The position numbers and the translations under genes were made by a program. Positions 32,023-39,849 of a DNA stretch of 45,308 nt are shown here, in pieces; the first letter of the stretch is position 1, and each line of letters opens with the position of its first letter. Under the pieces are notes generated by a model, which worked only from the letters and a program-made list of their open reading frames with translations, made no database searches and was not told where the DNA came from. Source of the stretch: Streptomyces sp. MUM 2J (GTDB lineage Bacteria; Actinomycetota; Actinomycetes; Streptomycetales; Streptomycetaceae); assembly GCF_022414535.1 (NCBI RefSeq), contig NZ_JADWYM010000050.1, positions 1 through 45,308 on the forward strand, written 5' to 3'.

Positions 32023-33240
32023 TCAGGCCGTGTGCTTCGCCGCGACCGGTGCGGCACCCGCCGCGGCAGCGGAACCGGTGTCGAGCATCTGCCGACGCTT
32101 GGCCCCGCCCGGGACGCGGTGCAGGCCGTACGCCCCGGGCTTGCGTGCCTCGTCGGCCAGCTGCTTGATGATGCTGCGGCACACCAGCTCCTTGAGCCTG
32201 GCACCCGTGCGGCCGTCGATGTGGAAACCCACCGCGACGTCGTGACGGCGGGCGAACTGGAAGATGCCGGCGCGCCGTCCCAGGCTGATGCACTGGCCCG
32301 CGAACACCTGCTGCAGCGGCCTCGGCCGCTCGCCCGCGATGCGGCTGAGCACCGTGTCGGCGGCCCGCGCGCCCAGCGGCATGGCGGCCTGGCAGCTCAT
32401 CCGCAGCGGCAGGTCCGACGGCGCAGCCGAGTCGCCGGCCGCGACGATGCGCTCGTCGTCCACGCTCGTCAGGGTCTCGTCCGTGCGCAACCGTCCCAGG
32501 GCGTCGGTGCTCAGTCCGCTGCGCGCGGCGAGCTCCGGCACGGTGAAACCCGCGGTCCAGACGGTCACGTCGCTGTGCAGCGTCCGCCCGTCGGCGAGGC
32601 GGACGGCATCACCGGTCACGGCGTTCACGACGGCCCCGGGGCCCTCGACCACGGTCACCCCGAGCGCGGTCAGCCGCCCGGCGACCGACCGGCGGCCCCG
32701 GGGGTGCAGGTACGGCCCGAGCACCCCGCCGCACACCAGGGTCACCGCCCGCCCCTCCTCCGCCAGCTCGGCGGCGACCTCGATCCCGGTCGGACCGGCT
32801 CCGACCACGGTCACCACGGCGGACGCGGGCGCGGCGGCGAGCACCGGGCGCAGCCGCTCCGCCTCCTCGTAGGTGGCGATCGGGTGGGCGAACTCCGCCG
32901 CGCCGGGCACCCCCGGATCGGCGCTGCCGCTGCCCACCGCGTAGACCAGGTAGTCGTAACCGAGGGTGCCGCCGCTCGCCAGCTTCACGCCGCGTCCGGC
33001 CGCGTCGATCCGCACGACGCTGTCCACGAGCAGCCGGACCCGCTCGCCCAGCACCTCCCGGTAGTCGACCACGGCGTCGCCCGACCCGCAGACCAGCTGG
33101 TGCAGCCGGACCCGGTGGACGAAGTCCGGACGCGGGTTGACCAACGTCACCGTCACGTCGTCGCGCCGGGTGAGGCGGTTGGCGGCCATGACGCCGGCGT
33201 ACCCGCCCCCGACGACGACGACATCGGTGTTCTCAGCCAT
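32023..33240 (-). CDS. FAD-dependent NAD(P)H oxidoreductase (NDH-2-like)
   Basis: The 405-residue protein has an FAD-binding GxGxxG as VVVVGGGYAGVMAANRL, an NAD(P)-binding VVTVVGAGPTGIEVAAELAEEG and the FAD-ribityl motif ERIVAAGDSAAP. The layout matches type II NADH dehydrogenase-like pyridine nucleotide-disulfide oxidoreductases. It is probably the target gene of the ECF41 sigma factor encoded next. Start ATG 33240 has AAGGAG 7 nt upstream. The promoter region 57 nt away carries an ECF41-like signature. Confidence 0.92.
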   Translation of the reverse strand: MAENTDVVVVGGGYAGVMAANRLTRRDDVTVTLVNPRPDFVHRVRLHQLVCGSGDAVVDYREVLGERVRLLVDSVVRIDAAGRGVKLASGGTLGYDYLVYAVGSGSADPGVPGAAEFAHPIATYEEAERLRPVLAAAPASAVVTVVGAGPTGIEVAAELAEEGRAVTLVCGGVLGPYLHPRGRRSVAGRLTALGVTVVEGPGAVVNAVTGDAVRLADGRTLHSDVTVWTAGFTVPELAARSGLSTDALGRLRTDETLTSVDDERIVAAGDSAAPSDLPLRMSCQAAMPLGARAADTVLSRIAGERPRPLQQVFAGQCISLGRRAGIFQFARRHDVAVGFHIDGRTGARLKELVCRSIIKQLADEARKPGAYGLHRVPGGAKRRQMLDTGSAAAAGAAPVAAKHTA

Positions 33241-33296
33241 GGTGTCTCCTTCGAGGTTCACAACGCCCTCCCCCGTATCCAGGGGGTCGACCTCAA

Positions 33297-33323
33297 GACA
33301 CCGGGCACGTGACGGCTGTGACA
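33297..33323 (-). promoter_or_regulatory. ECF41-type promoter of the oxidoreductase-sigma operon
   Basis: The minus strand reads TGTCACA (33323-33317), 16 nt and TGTC (33300-33297). The published ECF41 consensus as I remember it is TGTCACA-N16-CGTC, so all of the -35 and three of four -10 bases match. It lies 57 nt before the oxidoreductase ATG. Confidence 0.7.
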
Positions 33324-33325
33324 TC

Positions 33326-33343
33326 GCGTGATCCAGATCACGC
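33326..33343. promoter_or_regulatory. 18-bp palindrome GCGTGATC-CA-GATCACGC next to the ECF41 promoter
   Basis: A perfect 8-2-8 inverted repeat ends three bp upstream of the -35 element. GTG-N8-CAC spacing is compatible with Crp/Fnr-like sites. It may add a second input to the operon. Confidence 0.55.
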
Positions 33344-33640
33344 ACCCGCACAGGTGCGGCCCACCGCGACGGCCCACGGACCCACCGGACACGGTCCACT
33401 GCCGGAGCCCGACAGCCGGAACGGGACCCCGGAAACCGTGCCCCGGAAGCCGGGACGGGATTCGCAGGCCACCCGGGGACCCCCACGCGGCCGTGGGGCC
33501 GTCAAGGAGCAGGCAGCGGGTACGAGACTTCGGGCAGGGTGCCGAGCCACGGCCCTCGGCGATCACGGGCCTCGTCTCGCGCGCCCTGCGGCAACCCCGC
33601 GTCCTGCGATCACCCGGTACGGATGCTGGAGGGGGCGGGA
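33344..33640. other. Intergenic spacer
   Basis: No gene or clear signal is seen. The right end leads into the ribosome site of the HEAT-like pseudogene (GGAGGGGGCGGGA before 33641). Confidence 0.45.
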
Positions 33641-34601
33641 ATGCTTGAGGACACCGGGGACGGGACGGCGGCAGCGACGCGGCTCGCGGGAGCTGCGCCG
33701 CTTCAGGGCACGCTCGACGTCTCCGACCCCGGTGACTGGCTCACGCTGGACGCAGGAGTGCGTGAGGTGGCCCGGTACCGCCCGCAGTTCCTGAGCTGGC
33801 CCGCGCGGCCGCCCGGGACGAGGACGCCGCGGTCCAGGACCTGTGTGCCACAGCGGCGCTCGCGGCTCTGGGGGACGAGGAGGCGTACGACGAGGTGCTG
33901 CCAGCACTGCTGTCCGCGCGCAACCCGCGCACCCGTTCAGCGGGCGTCACCGGACTACGGCGGGCGGGGCAGGCGGAGCAGGCGGAGTCCTTTCTCAGCG
34001 ACCGGTCCGCGCTCGTGCGTGCCTGCGCCCGGTATGTCGTACGACAACTGGGCGGTGATCCGGTGGCCTGGCACCGGCAGCGGTGCACGGCACCGGACGA
34101 CCTTGAGTTGCCGCCCGGTGCGGTGATCGGGCTGGCCGAGTGCGGGAACCGCGACGACGCCGGGCTGCTGTGGCCGCTTCTTGGGCACCCGGTGGCCGGG
34201 GTGCGGGCGCGGGCGGTGGCGGGGCTGCGGGCACTGGACTGCGTGGATGCGAAGCCACTGCGGTCGCTGCTCGACGACCCCGCCGCCTGTGTCGTCCGCG
34301 AGACTGCCGCCGCCCTGCTGCCCTTGGCAAAGGAACTGCCCGCCGACTGGCTACTGGAGCGCGCCGGCTCCGAGCACCTCGGCACGTCCGTGTCAGCGCG
34401 TTCCGGCTGCTCGACGCGCGCGGCGGCATCGTGGCGCTACGGGCGGCGGTCGGACTGCTGGAGGACCCGGATGCGAAGCTGCGCACCCGGGCTGAGCAGT
34501 CCGTGCAGCGCTGGCATCCGTCGGCGGACGTGCGGCGCGGCGACGCGGAGGTGGGGTCGGGCTTCCTCGCCGGGGTGGACGCACTACCGTCGCGCATATG
34601 A
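33641..34601 (+). pseudogene. HEAT-repeat-like protein, two frameshifts
   Basis: Reading frames must be changed twice to follow one protein. It begins MLEDTGDGTAAATRLAGAAP after a strong GGAGGGGG site, shifts near 33795-33815 to ARAAARDEDAAVQDLCATAALAALGDEEAYDEVLPALLSARN, and shifts again near 34383-34390 to VSAFRLLDARGGIVALRAAVGLLEDPDAKLRTRAEQSVQRWHP. Helical repeats of about 30 residues suggest a HEAT-like solenoid. Its final TGA overlaps the ATG of the NUDIX gene (ATGA, 34598-34601), so the two were once coupled. Either two indels inactivated it or the sequence contains errors. Confidence 0.7.
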
Positions 34602-35031
34602 AGGTCCGTCACAACGTTCGTGCGGTTCTGATCGATGGCGGTCAGCTGGTGTTCCTGCGTCGAGGACGGCCGGGGGCTCCTCCTACTACACGATGGTCGG
34701 TGGGGGCGTCGAAGCTGAGGACACCGACCTTGAAGCGGCTCTACGCCGCGAAGTGATGGAAGAGATCGGTGCCACGATCGGCCCTGCGAGCGAGTTCCTG
34801 ACCTTGACCGAGCCGGGCGTCAAGGTCACCGTCGTACAGAACTGCTTTCGCGCCGACGTGCTGGACCTGGACACAACCCGCCGCAGCGGCCCTGAGCTCG
34901 ACGATCCCGACATAGGAGACTTCTCGCCAGTGCGAGTCGCCTTGACCGCGTCAGCCGTGAGAGCGCTCGAACTCCATCCGCCCGAACTCGACAAGCACCT
35001 ACGGGAGCACGCTGAACATTGGGGCGCCTGA
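34598..35031 (+). pseudogene. NUDIX hydrolase, one frameshift
   Basis: The frame starting ATG 34598 (MKVRHNVRAVLIDGGQLVFL) breaks near 34670-34680 and continues one frame over as SSYYTMVGGGVEAEDTDLEAALRREVMEEIGATIG. That carries the Nudix box G-x5-E-x7-REVMEEIG and continues to HLREHAEHWGA. An intact copy would be about 143 residues. A single-base indel in the G/C-rich stretch would explain it. NUDIX enzymes cleave nucleoside diphosphates linked to another group; the substrate is unknown. Confidence 0.75.
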
Positions 35032-35195
35032 GCGCCGGCGCCACTCGACGGATCACGTAGAGGCGCACCCTCAATCTGTTGCCGCTGCCCGTCGGGCGCT
35101 CAATCACCAGACGCACGGTCCACGGAGTCTCGACGACCGAGCTGAGGCGACGGGTGCCGGCCGCACCCGACGAGCAGCGTCCAACCGGTTGCCGC

Positions 35196-35220
35196 TGAGG
35201 TTGAAAGGGTGGGGTGACAG
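35196..35220 (+). repeat. Left terminal inverted repeat of the IS630-family element
   Basis: The 25-bp sequence beginning TGAGGTTGAAAGGGTGGGG is the exact reverse complement of 40561-40585. It lies 1 bp from the C-terminal transposase fragment. Confidence 0.93.
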
Positions 35221-35221
35221 G

Positions 35222-35515
35222 CTACGGAGGCTCCGGACCGAGTGCGGTCTCGGCTATGAAGCCGTTGAGGATCTCGGGTCGGCGTTGGATGCCGCGTAAG
35301 CGGTTCTTCACGAGTGGGGTGAGGTCGTCGATCGTGCGGGGTGCGAGGTTGGCCAGGGACTTCTTCAGGTGGGCCCATACGCCTTCGACGGGGTTGAGGT
35401 CGGGTGCGTAGGGCGGGAGCTTGACGATGGTGAGCCAGTCGCTGTTGCGGTTGCAGAACTCCCGTAAGGGCTTGGCGTGGTGGGTGCTGGCGTCGTCGTC
35501 AGATACGTGCACGAC
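35222..35515 (-). pseudogene. IS630-family transposase, C-terminal part
   Basis: The segment encodes HVSDDDASTHHAKPLREFCN, then DWLTIVKLPPYAPDLNPVEGVWAHLKKSLANLAPRTIDDL, ending IAETALGPEPP. The second catalytic Asp (DDDAS) and the catalytic Glu (LNPVEGVW) of the DDE triad are here; the first Asp is in the fragment at 39.9-40.1 kb. It is fused in frame to the IS5-type fragment upstream, producing a false 390-residue ORF. About 40 residues of the middle are missing from both IS630 fragments. Confidence 0.85.
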
Positions 35516-36244
35516 GGACAGCGTCTCGTAGTCACGCACCAGACGACGCGAACGCATCAGCCAGCTCAGCGTTCTCTCCACCACCCACCTGCGCGGCAGC
35601 ACCACGAACCCGCTGGTGTCGTCGGAGCGTCTGACGACCTCCACGGTGAGCCGGCACTTCTCGGCAGCCCAGACGACCAGCCGCCCGGAATAGCCGCCGT
35701 CCGCCCACACCAGGCGGATGGAGAAGTACATCTCGCGCAGTCTTGCGAGCAGAGGGACGCCAGCGTCGCGGTCCTGCACGCTCGCCGCACTCACCGCGAC
35801 AGCCAGGACAAGGCCGAGGCAGTCCACCACCAGGTGCCGCTTGCGGCCGCCCACCTTCTTTCCGCCGTCCCAGCCGGATGTTGAGCGCGGGATATTCGCC
35901 GCTGCCCGCACCGACTGCGAGTCCACAATCGCGGCCGTCGGGTCCACCGTGCGGCCCTCCTTCTGGCGCACGCGGTCGGGCAGCCGGTCGTGGAACTCGG
36001 CGAGCAGACCCGTCACCTGCCAGCGGCGGGCGAAGGCGTGCACCCGCCGGTACGGCGGGAAGTCCGCCGGCAGGTTGGCCCACTTGACGCCGTTGTCGAC
36101 CACGTAGCGCACCGCGTCCAGCATCACGCGGTGGCAATAGCCCTCCGGCCGGCCTCCCCGCCCCTGAAACCATGCCGGAACCGGCAGCAACGGCCGGATG
36201 ACCTGCCACTCCGCGTCTGTCAGGTCCGAGCCGTAACACCGCAC
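35498..36244 (-). pseudogene. IS5-type (DDE) transposase, truncated at the C terminus
   Basis: The fragment starts at GTG 36244 (MRCYGSDLTDAEWQVIRPLL) and runs through VPAWFQGRGGRPEGYCHRVMLDAVRYVVDNGVKWANLP, the catalytic Asp in AIVDSQSVRAA, KVGGRKRHLVVD, the second Asp in LVWADGGYSG, and the E-region PRRWVVERTLSWLMRSRRLVRDYETL. After YETL the sequence passes into IS630. The missing tail, MVLWSMTMLMSGRLAGRR-like, is found on the opposite strand at 39183-39284. The left breakpoint carries GTCAGATAC (35498-35506), the inverse of GTATCTGAC at 39183-39191. Confidence 0.85.
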
Positions 36245-36470
36245 ACGGTCTGGCCCGTCCGCCGCATTGCCGAACCTGTGCGCGAGGCAGTCACACGACC
36301 GAGACGGCGCGTTGGACTCCACGGGCGCGAGCGCGAAAGACTGCGGCAACAGGGCCTCCTGTGCTCGTTGGCTTCGACAACCCCGAGCTACCAAGAGGCC
36401 CTGCCTTCATGCGCCGACCGCACCGCGATCACCCGATCAAGACCCCTGTTCGACCAGACCAACCCGCTGA

Positions 36471-36493
36471 TCGGTAAGCGGATGGCGTCTCAG
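36471..36493. repeat. Putative IS5-type element end, left copy
   Basis: The 23-mer TCGG-T-AAGCGGATGGCGTCT-C-AG matches 39826-39848 at 21 of 23 positions in the same orientation. It lies upstream of the IS5-type transposase start and supplies the TGA of the kinase-like gene. Confidence 0.7.
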
Positions 36494-37332
36494 AGGCAGT
36501 TCAGGGCCTTGCCCACCTCGAAGATGGTCGGCCGGTTCTCGGGGGCGTGGCTGAGCATCGTGTCGACCAGTTTGCCCAGCTCTCCGGGTGCCTTGACCGG
36601 TCGGCGTCGGCCTTCGGCCACTGCTTCTCTCTGGACGGGACGTGGAGCGTCGTCTGGGTACTCGACGGCCCGCCAGCCGGTGGCGGAGATGAGCAACGAG
36701 GCGCCGAGCGGGTACACGTCTGCTTCCTGCGTCGGCTCGGCTTCTCCGGTGTCGAGCACGCTGCGTGCGATCTCCGGTGCCTCGTAGTGGACGAGGCAGC
36801 CGCGGAACGGGAAGTCGTACCCCTCGGGCACGTGGCCGCCTCGGGCGAAGGCGAGGTCGATGAGGTGCGTTCGTTCCGGGCCGATGATGAAGTGGGCGGG
36901 CTGTACGTCACCGTGCGCCCAGCCCTTTGCGTGCAGTTCGGCCAGGGCCTCGACGCAGCCCAACGCCACGCTGGTGTGCGGTGCGATGGACGAGTCCGGC
37001 CTACGGCAGGGCTCCCAGAGCTGGTGCAGGTCCGGCCCTTCGTGCCACGGCTGGAAGTTCCAGGTGCCACGTTCCCACTCGCCGTACGCGAGGTCGACCA
37101 GGCCGAGGCGCAGCAGGACGGCCCCTTCGCGTGCGGGCGCGAGGGCGGTCCAGGGCTGGGCGGCCCATTCGGCCGTGGCCTCGATCGGGTAGCCGACTTT
37201 CACGGCGTAGCGGCCTCGATGGCTTTCCACCTCCCACACCATGGAGCCCCGGCGGTCGAGGACCAGGCGCTGGGACGTGGGCATGAGCGCGTCGAGCACC
37301 ACGATCGGCAGTTCAGCGGGTGACCCGGGCAA
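36490..37332 (-). CDS. Protein-kinase-like protein with degenerate catalytic motifs
   Basis: The 280-residue protein has the protein kinase fold: a Lys in GRYAVKVGYP (K45), the catalytic-loop variant HGDVQPAHFII (His140-Asp142) and DLAF (159-162) in place of DFG. In HRDLKPxN terms, Lys is replaced by Gln and Asn by His, and the metal-binding DFG is DLA. APE is present as EAPE. Such HGDxQP proteins occur in actinobacteria and need not phosphorylate proteins. The start is TTG 37332 with AAGGAG eight nt upstream; a GTG at 37368 lacks a site. Its stop codon lies inside an IS end (36471-36493), so the natural C terminus may be altered. Confidence 0.72.
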   Translation of the reverse strand: MPGSPAELPIVVLDALMPTSQRLVLDRRGSMVWEVESHRGRYAVKVGYPIEATAEWAAQPWTALAPAREGAVLLRLGLVDLAYGEWERGTWNFQPWHEGPDLHQLWEPCRRPDSSIAPHTSVALGCVEALAELHAKGWAHGDVQPAHFIIGPERTHLIDLAFARGGHVPEGYDFPFRGCLVHYEAPEIARSVLDTGEAEPTQEADVYPLGASLLISATGWRAVEYPDDAPRPVQREAVAEGRRRPVKAPGELGKLVDTMLSHAPENRPTIFEVGKALNCL

Positions 37333-37402
37333 CGTCTGTTCTCCTTCCGGGCGAACGCGGCCGACCACGAGTCGAGGCCGGCCGCGTCGCTGCTGTCGTG
37401 TC

Positions 37403-37645
37403 CTACTCCTGGTAGTCCTGACCGTACGGACGGCCGCAGTCCGAGTCGCACTGCGCGAGGTTCGTGCCGTCCACGGTCCACAAGTCGTCGAAGACCTTGA
37501 ACCCGGCCGCCTTCATGGCGCGCGCCGCGGTGATGACCATCAGCAGGTCGCGGGGGCCACCGCCCGGCTTCGGGTTGTGGTGCAGGAAGCGGCCCGCGTA
37601 CCGCTCGCACGACCTCGCGTACTCCCGCGTGTGCAGGATCAGCGA
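37403..37645 (-). pseudogene. Hypothetical protein, N-terminally truncated
   Basis: The recognisable part, ILHTREYARSCERYAGRFLHHNPKPGGGPRDLLMVITAARAMKAAGFKVFDDLWTVDGTNLAQCDSDCGRPYGQDYQE in several pieces, has the conserved-looking features HHNPKPGG and CDSDCGRPYG. Upstream of about 37645 it runs into the oppositely oriented TPR gene, so its 5' part is missing. The longer frame shown by simple translation is the antisense of that gene. It stops 70 nt from the kinase-like gene on the same strand and may have been its operon partner. I do not recognise the family. Confidence 0.55.
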
Positions 37646-37947
37646 CCGCCGACCCCCTGATCGCGGACGCGTTGCGGCGCGAGGCCCGCACCAACCAGCG
37701 CGGTCGGGCGTTTCACTCGTTCTGGCTTGCCCGTACGCAGCTGGATCAGGGCAAGCTCGCCCAGGCGTGCGACACCGCCACGCAAGCACTGGAACCGGCG
37801 TCGGCAGTGGCCTCCGAACGAGTGTCAGGCCATCTCAGGGAGTTCTACGACCAGTTGGCCCCACACAGGCAGGAACCCGTAGCCCTGGCCTTCGAGGCGC
37901 GGCTACGGGAACTCCTCCCGCCAGTTAGCGGATCGCTTCATCCATGA
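37642..37947 (+). pseudogene. C-terminal fragment of an XRE/TPR-type regulator
   Basis: The frame ADPLIADALRREARTNQRGR followed by AFHSFWLARTQLDQGKLAQACDTATQALEPASAVASERVSGHLREFYDQLAPHRQEPVALAFEARLRELL has the TPR-like ACDTATQAL helix pair typical of the C terminus of Streptomyces XRE-family regulators. The N-terminal HTH and most TPRs are absent; the break is near 37642, sharing the junction with the truncated hypothetical gene. It overlaps the NUDIX gene tail to tail by 23 nt, an arrangement I have often seen for this regulator and NUDIX enzymes. Confidence 0.55.
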
Positions 37948-38458
37948 GCAGGTACAGCAGGCCGACGAGCGAGCCGCTGCTGACGACTTCTCGGCGGTCG
38001 ATCATGCCCCGCACCTCTGAGAGGGGAATCCACTCGATGCGGTCGGACTCGTTCTTCTCCGTTGGAGGTCCGGCGTAGGTCGCGCCGTCCACGCGGAAGA
38101 CGTGATGCTGAGAGTCGGTGATGCCATTGGCCGGCTCGGCGTAGATCAGGGGCTTGATGGGGCCAGGGCGCCAGCCCGTTTCCTCCAGGACCTCACGGGC
38201 CGCAGCCTCCTCCGGAGTCTCGCCCTCCTCGACCAGGCCCATGGGCAACTCCCACGCCCACGAGTCCGTGATGAAGCGGTGCCGCCACATCATCAGGACC
38301 TCTTGGCGGTCGTTGACCACGGCGGCCACGGCCAGGTGCCGCAGGCGAACAACGTGGTACTCCCACCTGCGCCCGTCAGGCTGCTGGACGTCGGCCAGAC
38401 ACAGATTCACCCACTTGTTCGTGTAGATCTGTCGCTCACCGTGCGTCTTCCACTCCAT
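37925..38458 (-). CDS. NUDIX hydrolase (ADP-ribose pyrophosphatase-like)
   Basis: The 177-residue protein appears intact: WELPMGLVEEGETPEEAAAREVLEETGW holds the Nudix box G-x5-E-x7-REVLEETGW. VVRLRHLAVAAVVNDRQEVLMMWRHRF precedes it and AEPANGITDSQHHVFRVDG follows. It resembles ADP-ribose or GDP-sugar pyrophosphatases. Start ATG 38458 with GAGAGGGG eight nt upstream. It is one of the few complete genes in the nested region. Confidence 0.9.
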   Translation of the reverse strand: MEWKTHGERQIYTNKWVNLCLADVQQPDGRRWEYHVVRLRHLAVAAVVNDRQEVLMMWRHRFITDSWAWELPMGLVEEGETPEEAAAREVLEETGWRPGPIKPLIYAEPANGITDSQHHVFRVDGATYAGPPTEKNESDRIEWIPLSEVRGMIDRREVVSSGSLVGLLYLLMDEAIR

Positions 38459-38849
38459 ACGTGCGACCCCTCTCGATCGGTCTCCAGGATCTCAGACCGG
38501 TTCGGAGGCGGGCGCAGGTTCAGCCTTTTTCGCGTCACCTTGACGAGATGTCCGCCGGGATCGGCCGCTTGCATCGCGACTCCCTGCTCTCACCCGCTCC
38601 GTGATCTCGGCGGACTCCGCACGGTTGCGGGAAGCGTCCCCAGCCGTTCATGTCAGGACGGCTCCCCCCAACACGCTTTCCAACTGTGGTGGTGGGGCCG
38701 AGGGTCTCGGACGGGGCCGTCCTGCGTTCATGAGCGGTCGGTCGTCTGAGCGTCTACCCCCTCCGGTCTCGTCTGAACGGCCGTGAACGGCGATGAATGA
38801 GACGAAAACTGATTCGAAAATCCACCATCCGTGTGTCCGTAGCCGCTGG
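38459..38849. other. Intergenic, relatively AT-rich spacer
   Basis: No gene is supported. CAGGACGGC (38654-38662) and GCCGTCCTG (38716-38724) form an inverted repeat, and GTTCATG occurs twice nearby. The stretch 38780-38840 is less GC-rich than the surroundings. Confidence 0.45.
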
Positions 38850-39083
38850 TCAGGTGGCTCCTTCCGTTTGGAGGGTGACGTGGTAGCCGAGTTGGTTGAG
38901 CTGGCTGACCAGACGGCGGGTCTTCCTGGCCCGGCCGGTGCGTTCGATGAAGTACCGGCCGCCGAGGTCGGCGTATTCGGTGCCGCGGGTGAACATGTGC
39001 CGGACGGAGATGAGGATCGAGTGCTGGAGGGCGGCCAGGGCCCGCTTCTTGCCGCGTCGGGCGGCGAGGTAGCAGGGCTCGTG
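38850..39083 (-). pseudogene. IS110-family transposase, C-terminal fragment
   Basis: Translation reads EPCYLAARRGKKRALAALQH, then SILISVRHMFTRGTEYADLGGRYFIERTGRARKTRRLVSQLNQLGYHVTLQTEGAT and a stop. This corresponds to the IS110 C-terminal end (RRGKKRA..A..HSIL...H.L..GT.Y.DLG..YF). The DEDD nuclease and the serine region are missing; homology stops near 39083. Confidence 0.75.
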
Positions 39084-39173
39084 CGTTCTCAGGCAGCGAG
39101 ACGTCCTGAACTGCCGGGTGAGGGTGAGTTGTCGGGGTGTGGTCAGGTGATCAACTGAAGGAAGCGGTTCGTG

Positions 39174-39284
39174 ATGATGGAGGTATCTGACATGGTGCTG
39201 TGGTCCATGACCATGCTCATGAGCGGCCGCCTGGCCGGGCGCCGCCCTGCTGCGTTCAGCCGGACGGCGCCACGAGCGCGGTGA
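39174..39284 (+). pseudogene. IS5-type transposase, C-terminal tail on the opposite strand
   Basis: MMEVSDMVLWSMTMLMSGRLAGRRPAAFSR fits the usual IS5-type C terminus after RDYETL (compare SEAMVxWAMTxxMxRRLA). It is preceded by GTATCTGAC (39183-39191), the inverse of the left breakpoint sequence. With the fragment at 35498-36244 it would complete one transposase. Confidence 0.55.
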
Positions 39285-39726
39285 ACACCCCGGGTCGCAC
39301 CTGCACGGCCCATCCCCTCTCCACCAGGCGTTTCGCCTTCGACCGCAGCCCCTCGACCTTCGCGGGCACCGCCTGAAGTCCCAGGGCCGCAGCCAGCTGC
39401 TGGCAGCGCATGCCCTCCACGCCCGCTTCCGACTCCAGCACCGACACGATCCGCTGGTAATCCGGTGCCAGGACCGACACCGCCATGCCTTCGGTCCGGT
39501 GCGGCACCACCGATCCCGTCACCGCACTCCGCACTGGTTCCGCCACCGCGGCAGGCGGCTCGGCCAGTACCTCGGTCACCGTTGCACGGGCATCCACCAG
39601 ACGCTGAAGCGCGCGTTCCGCCTCGCCGAGCGCGGCCTGCACCCGCTCGGCCTCCTCCTGCAACCGTGCGACCTCTTCCCGCACCTTCTTCTCCCGAGCC
39701 TCCAGCAGACCGAGCACCGACGGCAC
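39256..39726 (-). CDS. Coiled-coil winged-helix protein within the IS5-type element
   Basis: The 156-residue product starts at GTG 39726 (MPSVLGLLEAREKKVREEVA), with GGAGG six nt upstream. A coiled coil of about 60 residues (VARLQEEAERVQAALGEAERALQRLVDARATV) is followed by a variable linker. A small winged-helix-like domain comes next (DYQRIVSVLESEAGVEGMRCQQLAAALGLQAVPAKVEGLRSKAKRLVERGWAVQVRPGVFTAL). Similar proteins, as I remember, accompany Streptomyces transposase genes. It overlaps the IS5-type tail convergently and lies inside the reconstructed element, so it is probably an IS accessory gene. Confidence 0.65.
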   Translation of the reverse strand: MPSVLGLLEAREKKVREEVARLQEEAERVQAALGEAERALQRLVDARATVTEVLAEPPAAVAEPVRSAVTGSVVPHRTEGMAVSVLAPDYQRIVSVLESEAGVEGMRCQQLAAALGLQAVPAKVEGLRSKAKRLVERGWAVQVRPGVFTALVAPSG

Positions 39727-39825
39727 CAGCCACCTCCACAAGCGACGCGAGCGAACGAACCGTCCGCATCTCTCCCGCCGTCAGCCGCAGTTCATGCCCA
39801 CCCAGCCCGAACCAAGCGATCGCGT

Positions 39826-39848
39826 TCGGAAAGCGGATGGCGTCTGAG
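39826..39848. repeat. Putative IS5-type element end, right copy
   Basis: TCGG-A-AAGCGGATGGCGTCT-G-AG, 21 of 23 identical to 36471-36493 in direct orientation. It would be inverted relative to that copy if the segment between the breakpoints were flipped back. It lies at the junction with the IS630 N-terminal half. Confidence 0.7.
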
Positions 39849-39849
39849 T

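Noticed and set aside
33895..35031. A 378-residue ORF that looks like a HEAT-NUDIX fusion
   Set aside because: The middle (about 34390-34680) is out-of-frame reading of both genes. Two genes with frameshifts explain the conserved segments better.
33300..35200. A duplicate of the tRNA-Arg 3' end marking the far edge of an island
   Set aside because: No copy was seen, so tRNA-Arg-directed integration of the accessory region is not supported; IS activity explains it.
35222..36394. A 390-residue ORF that looks like one transposase
   Set aside because: Its N-terminal two-thirds are IS5-type and its last 98 residues IS630-type; it is a fusion at a rearrangement junction and not a real gene.
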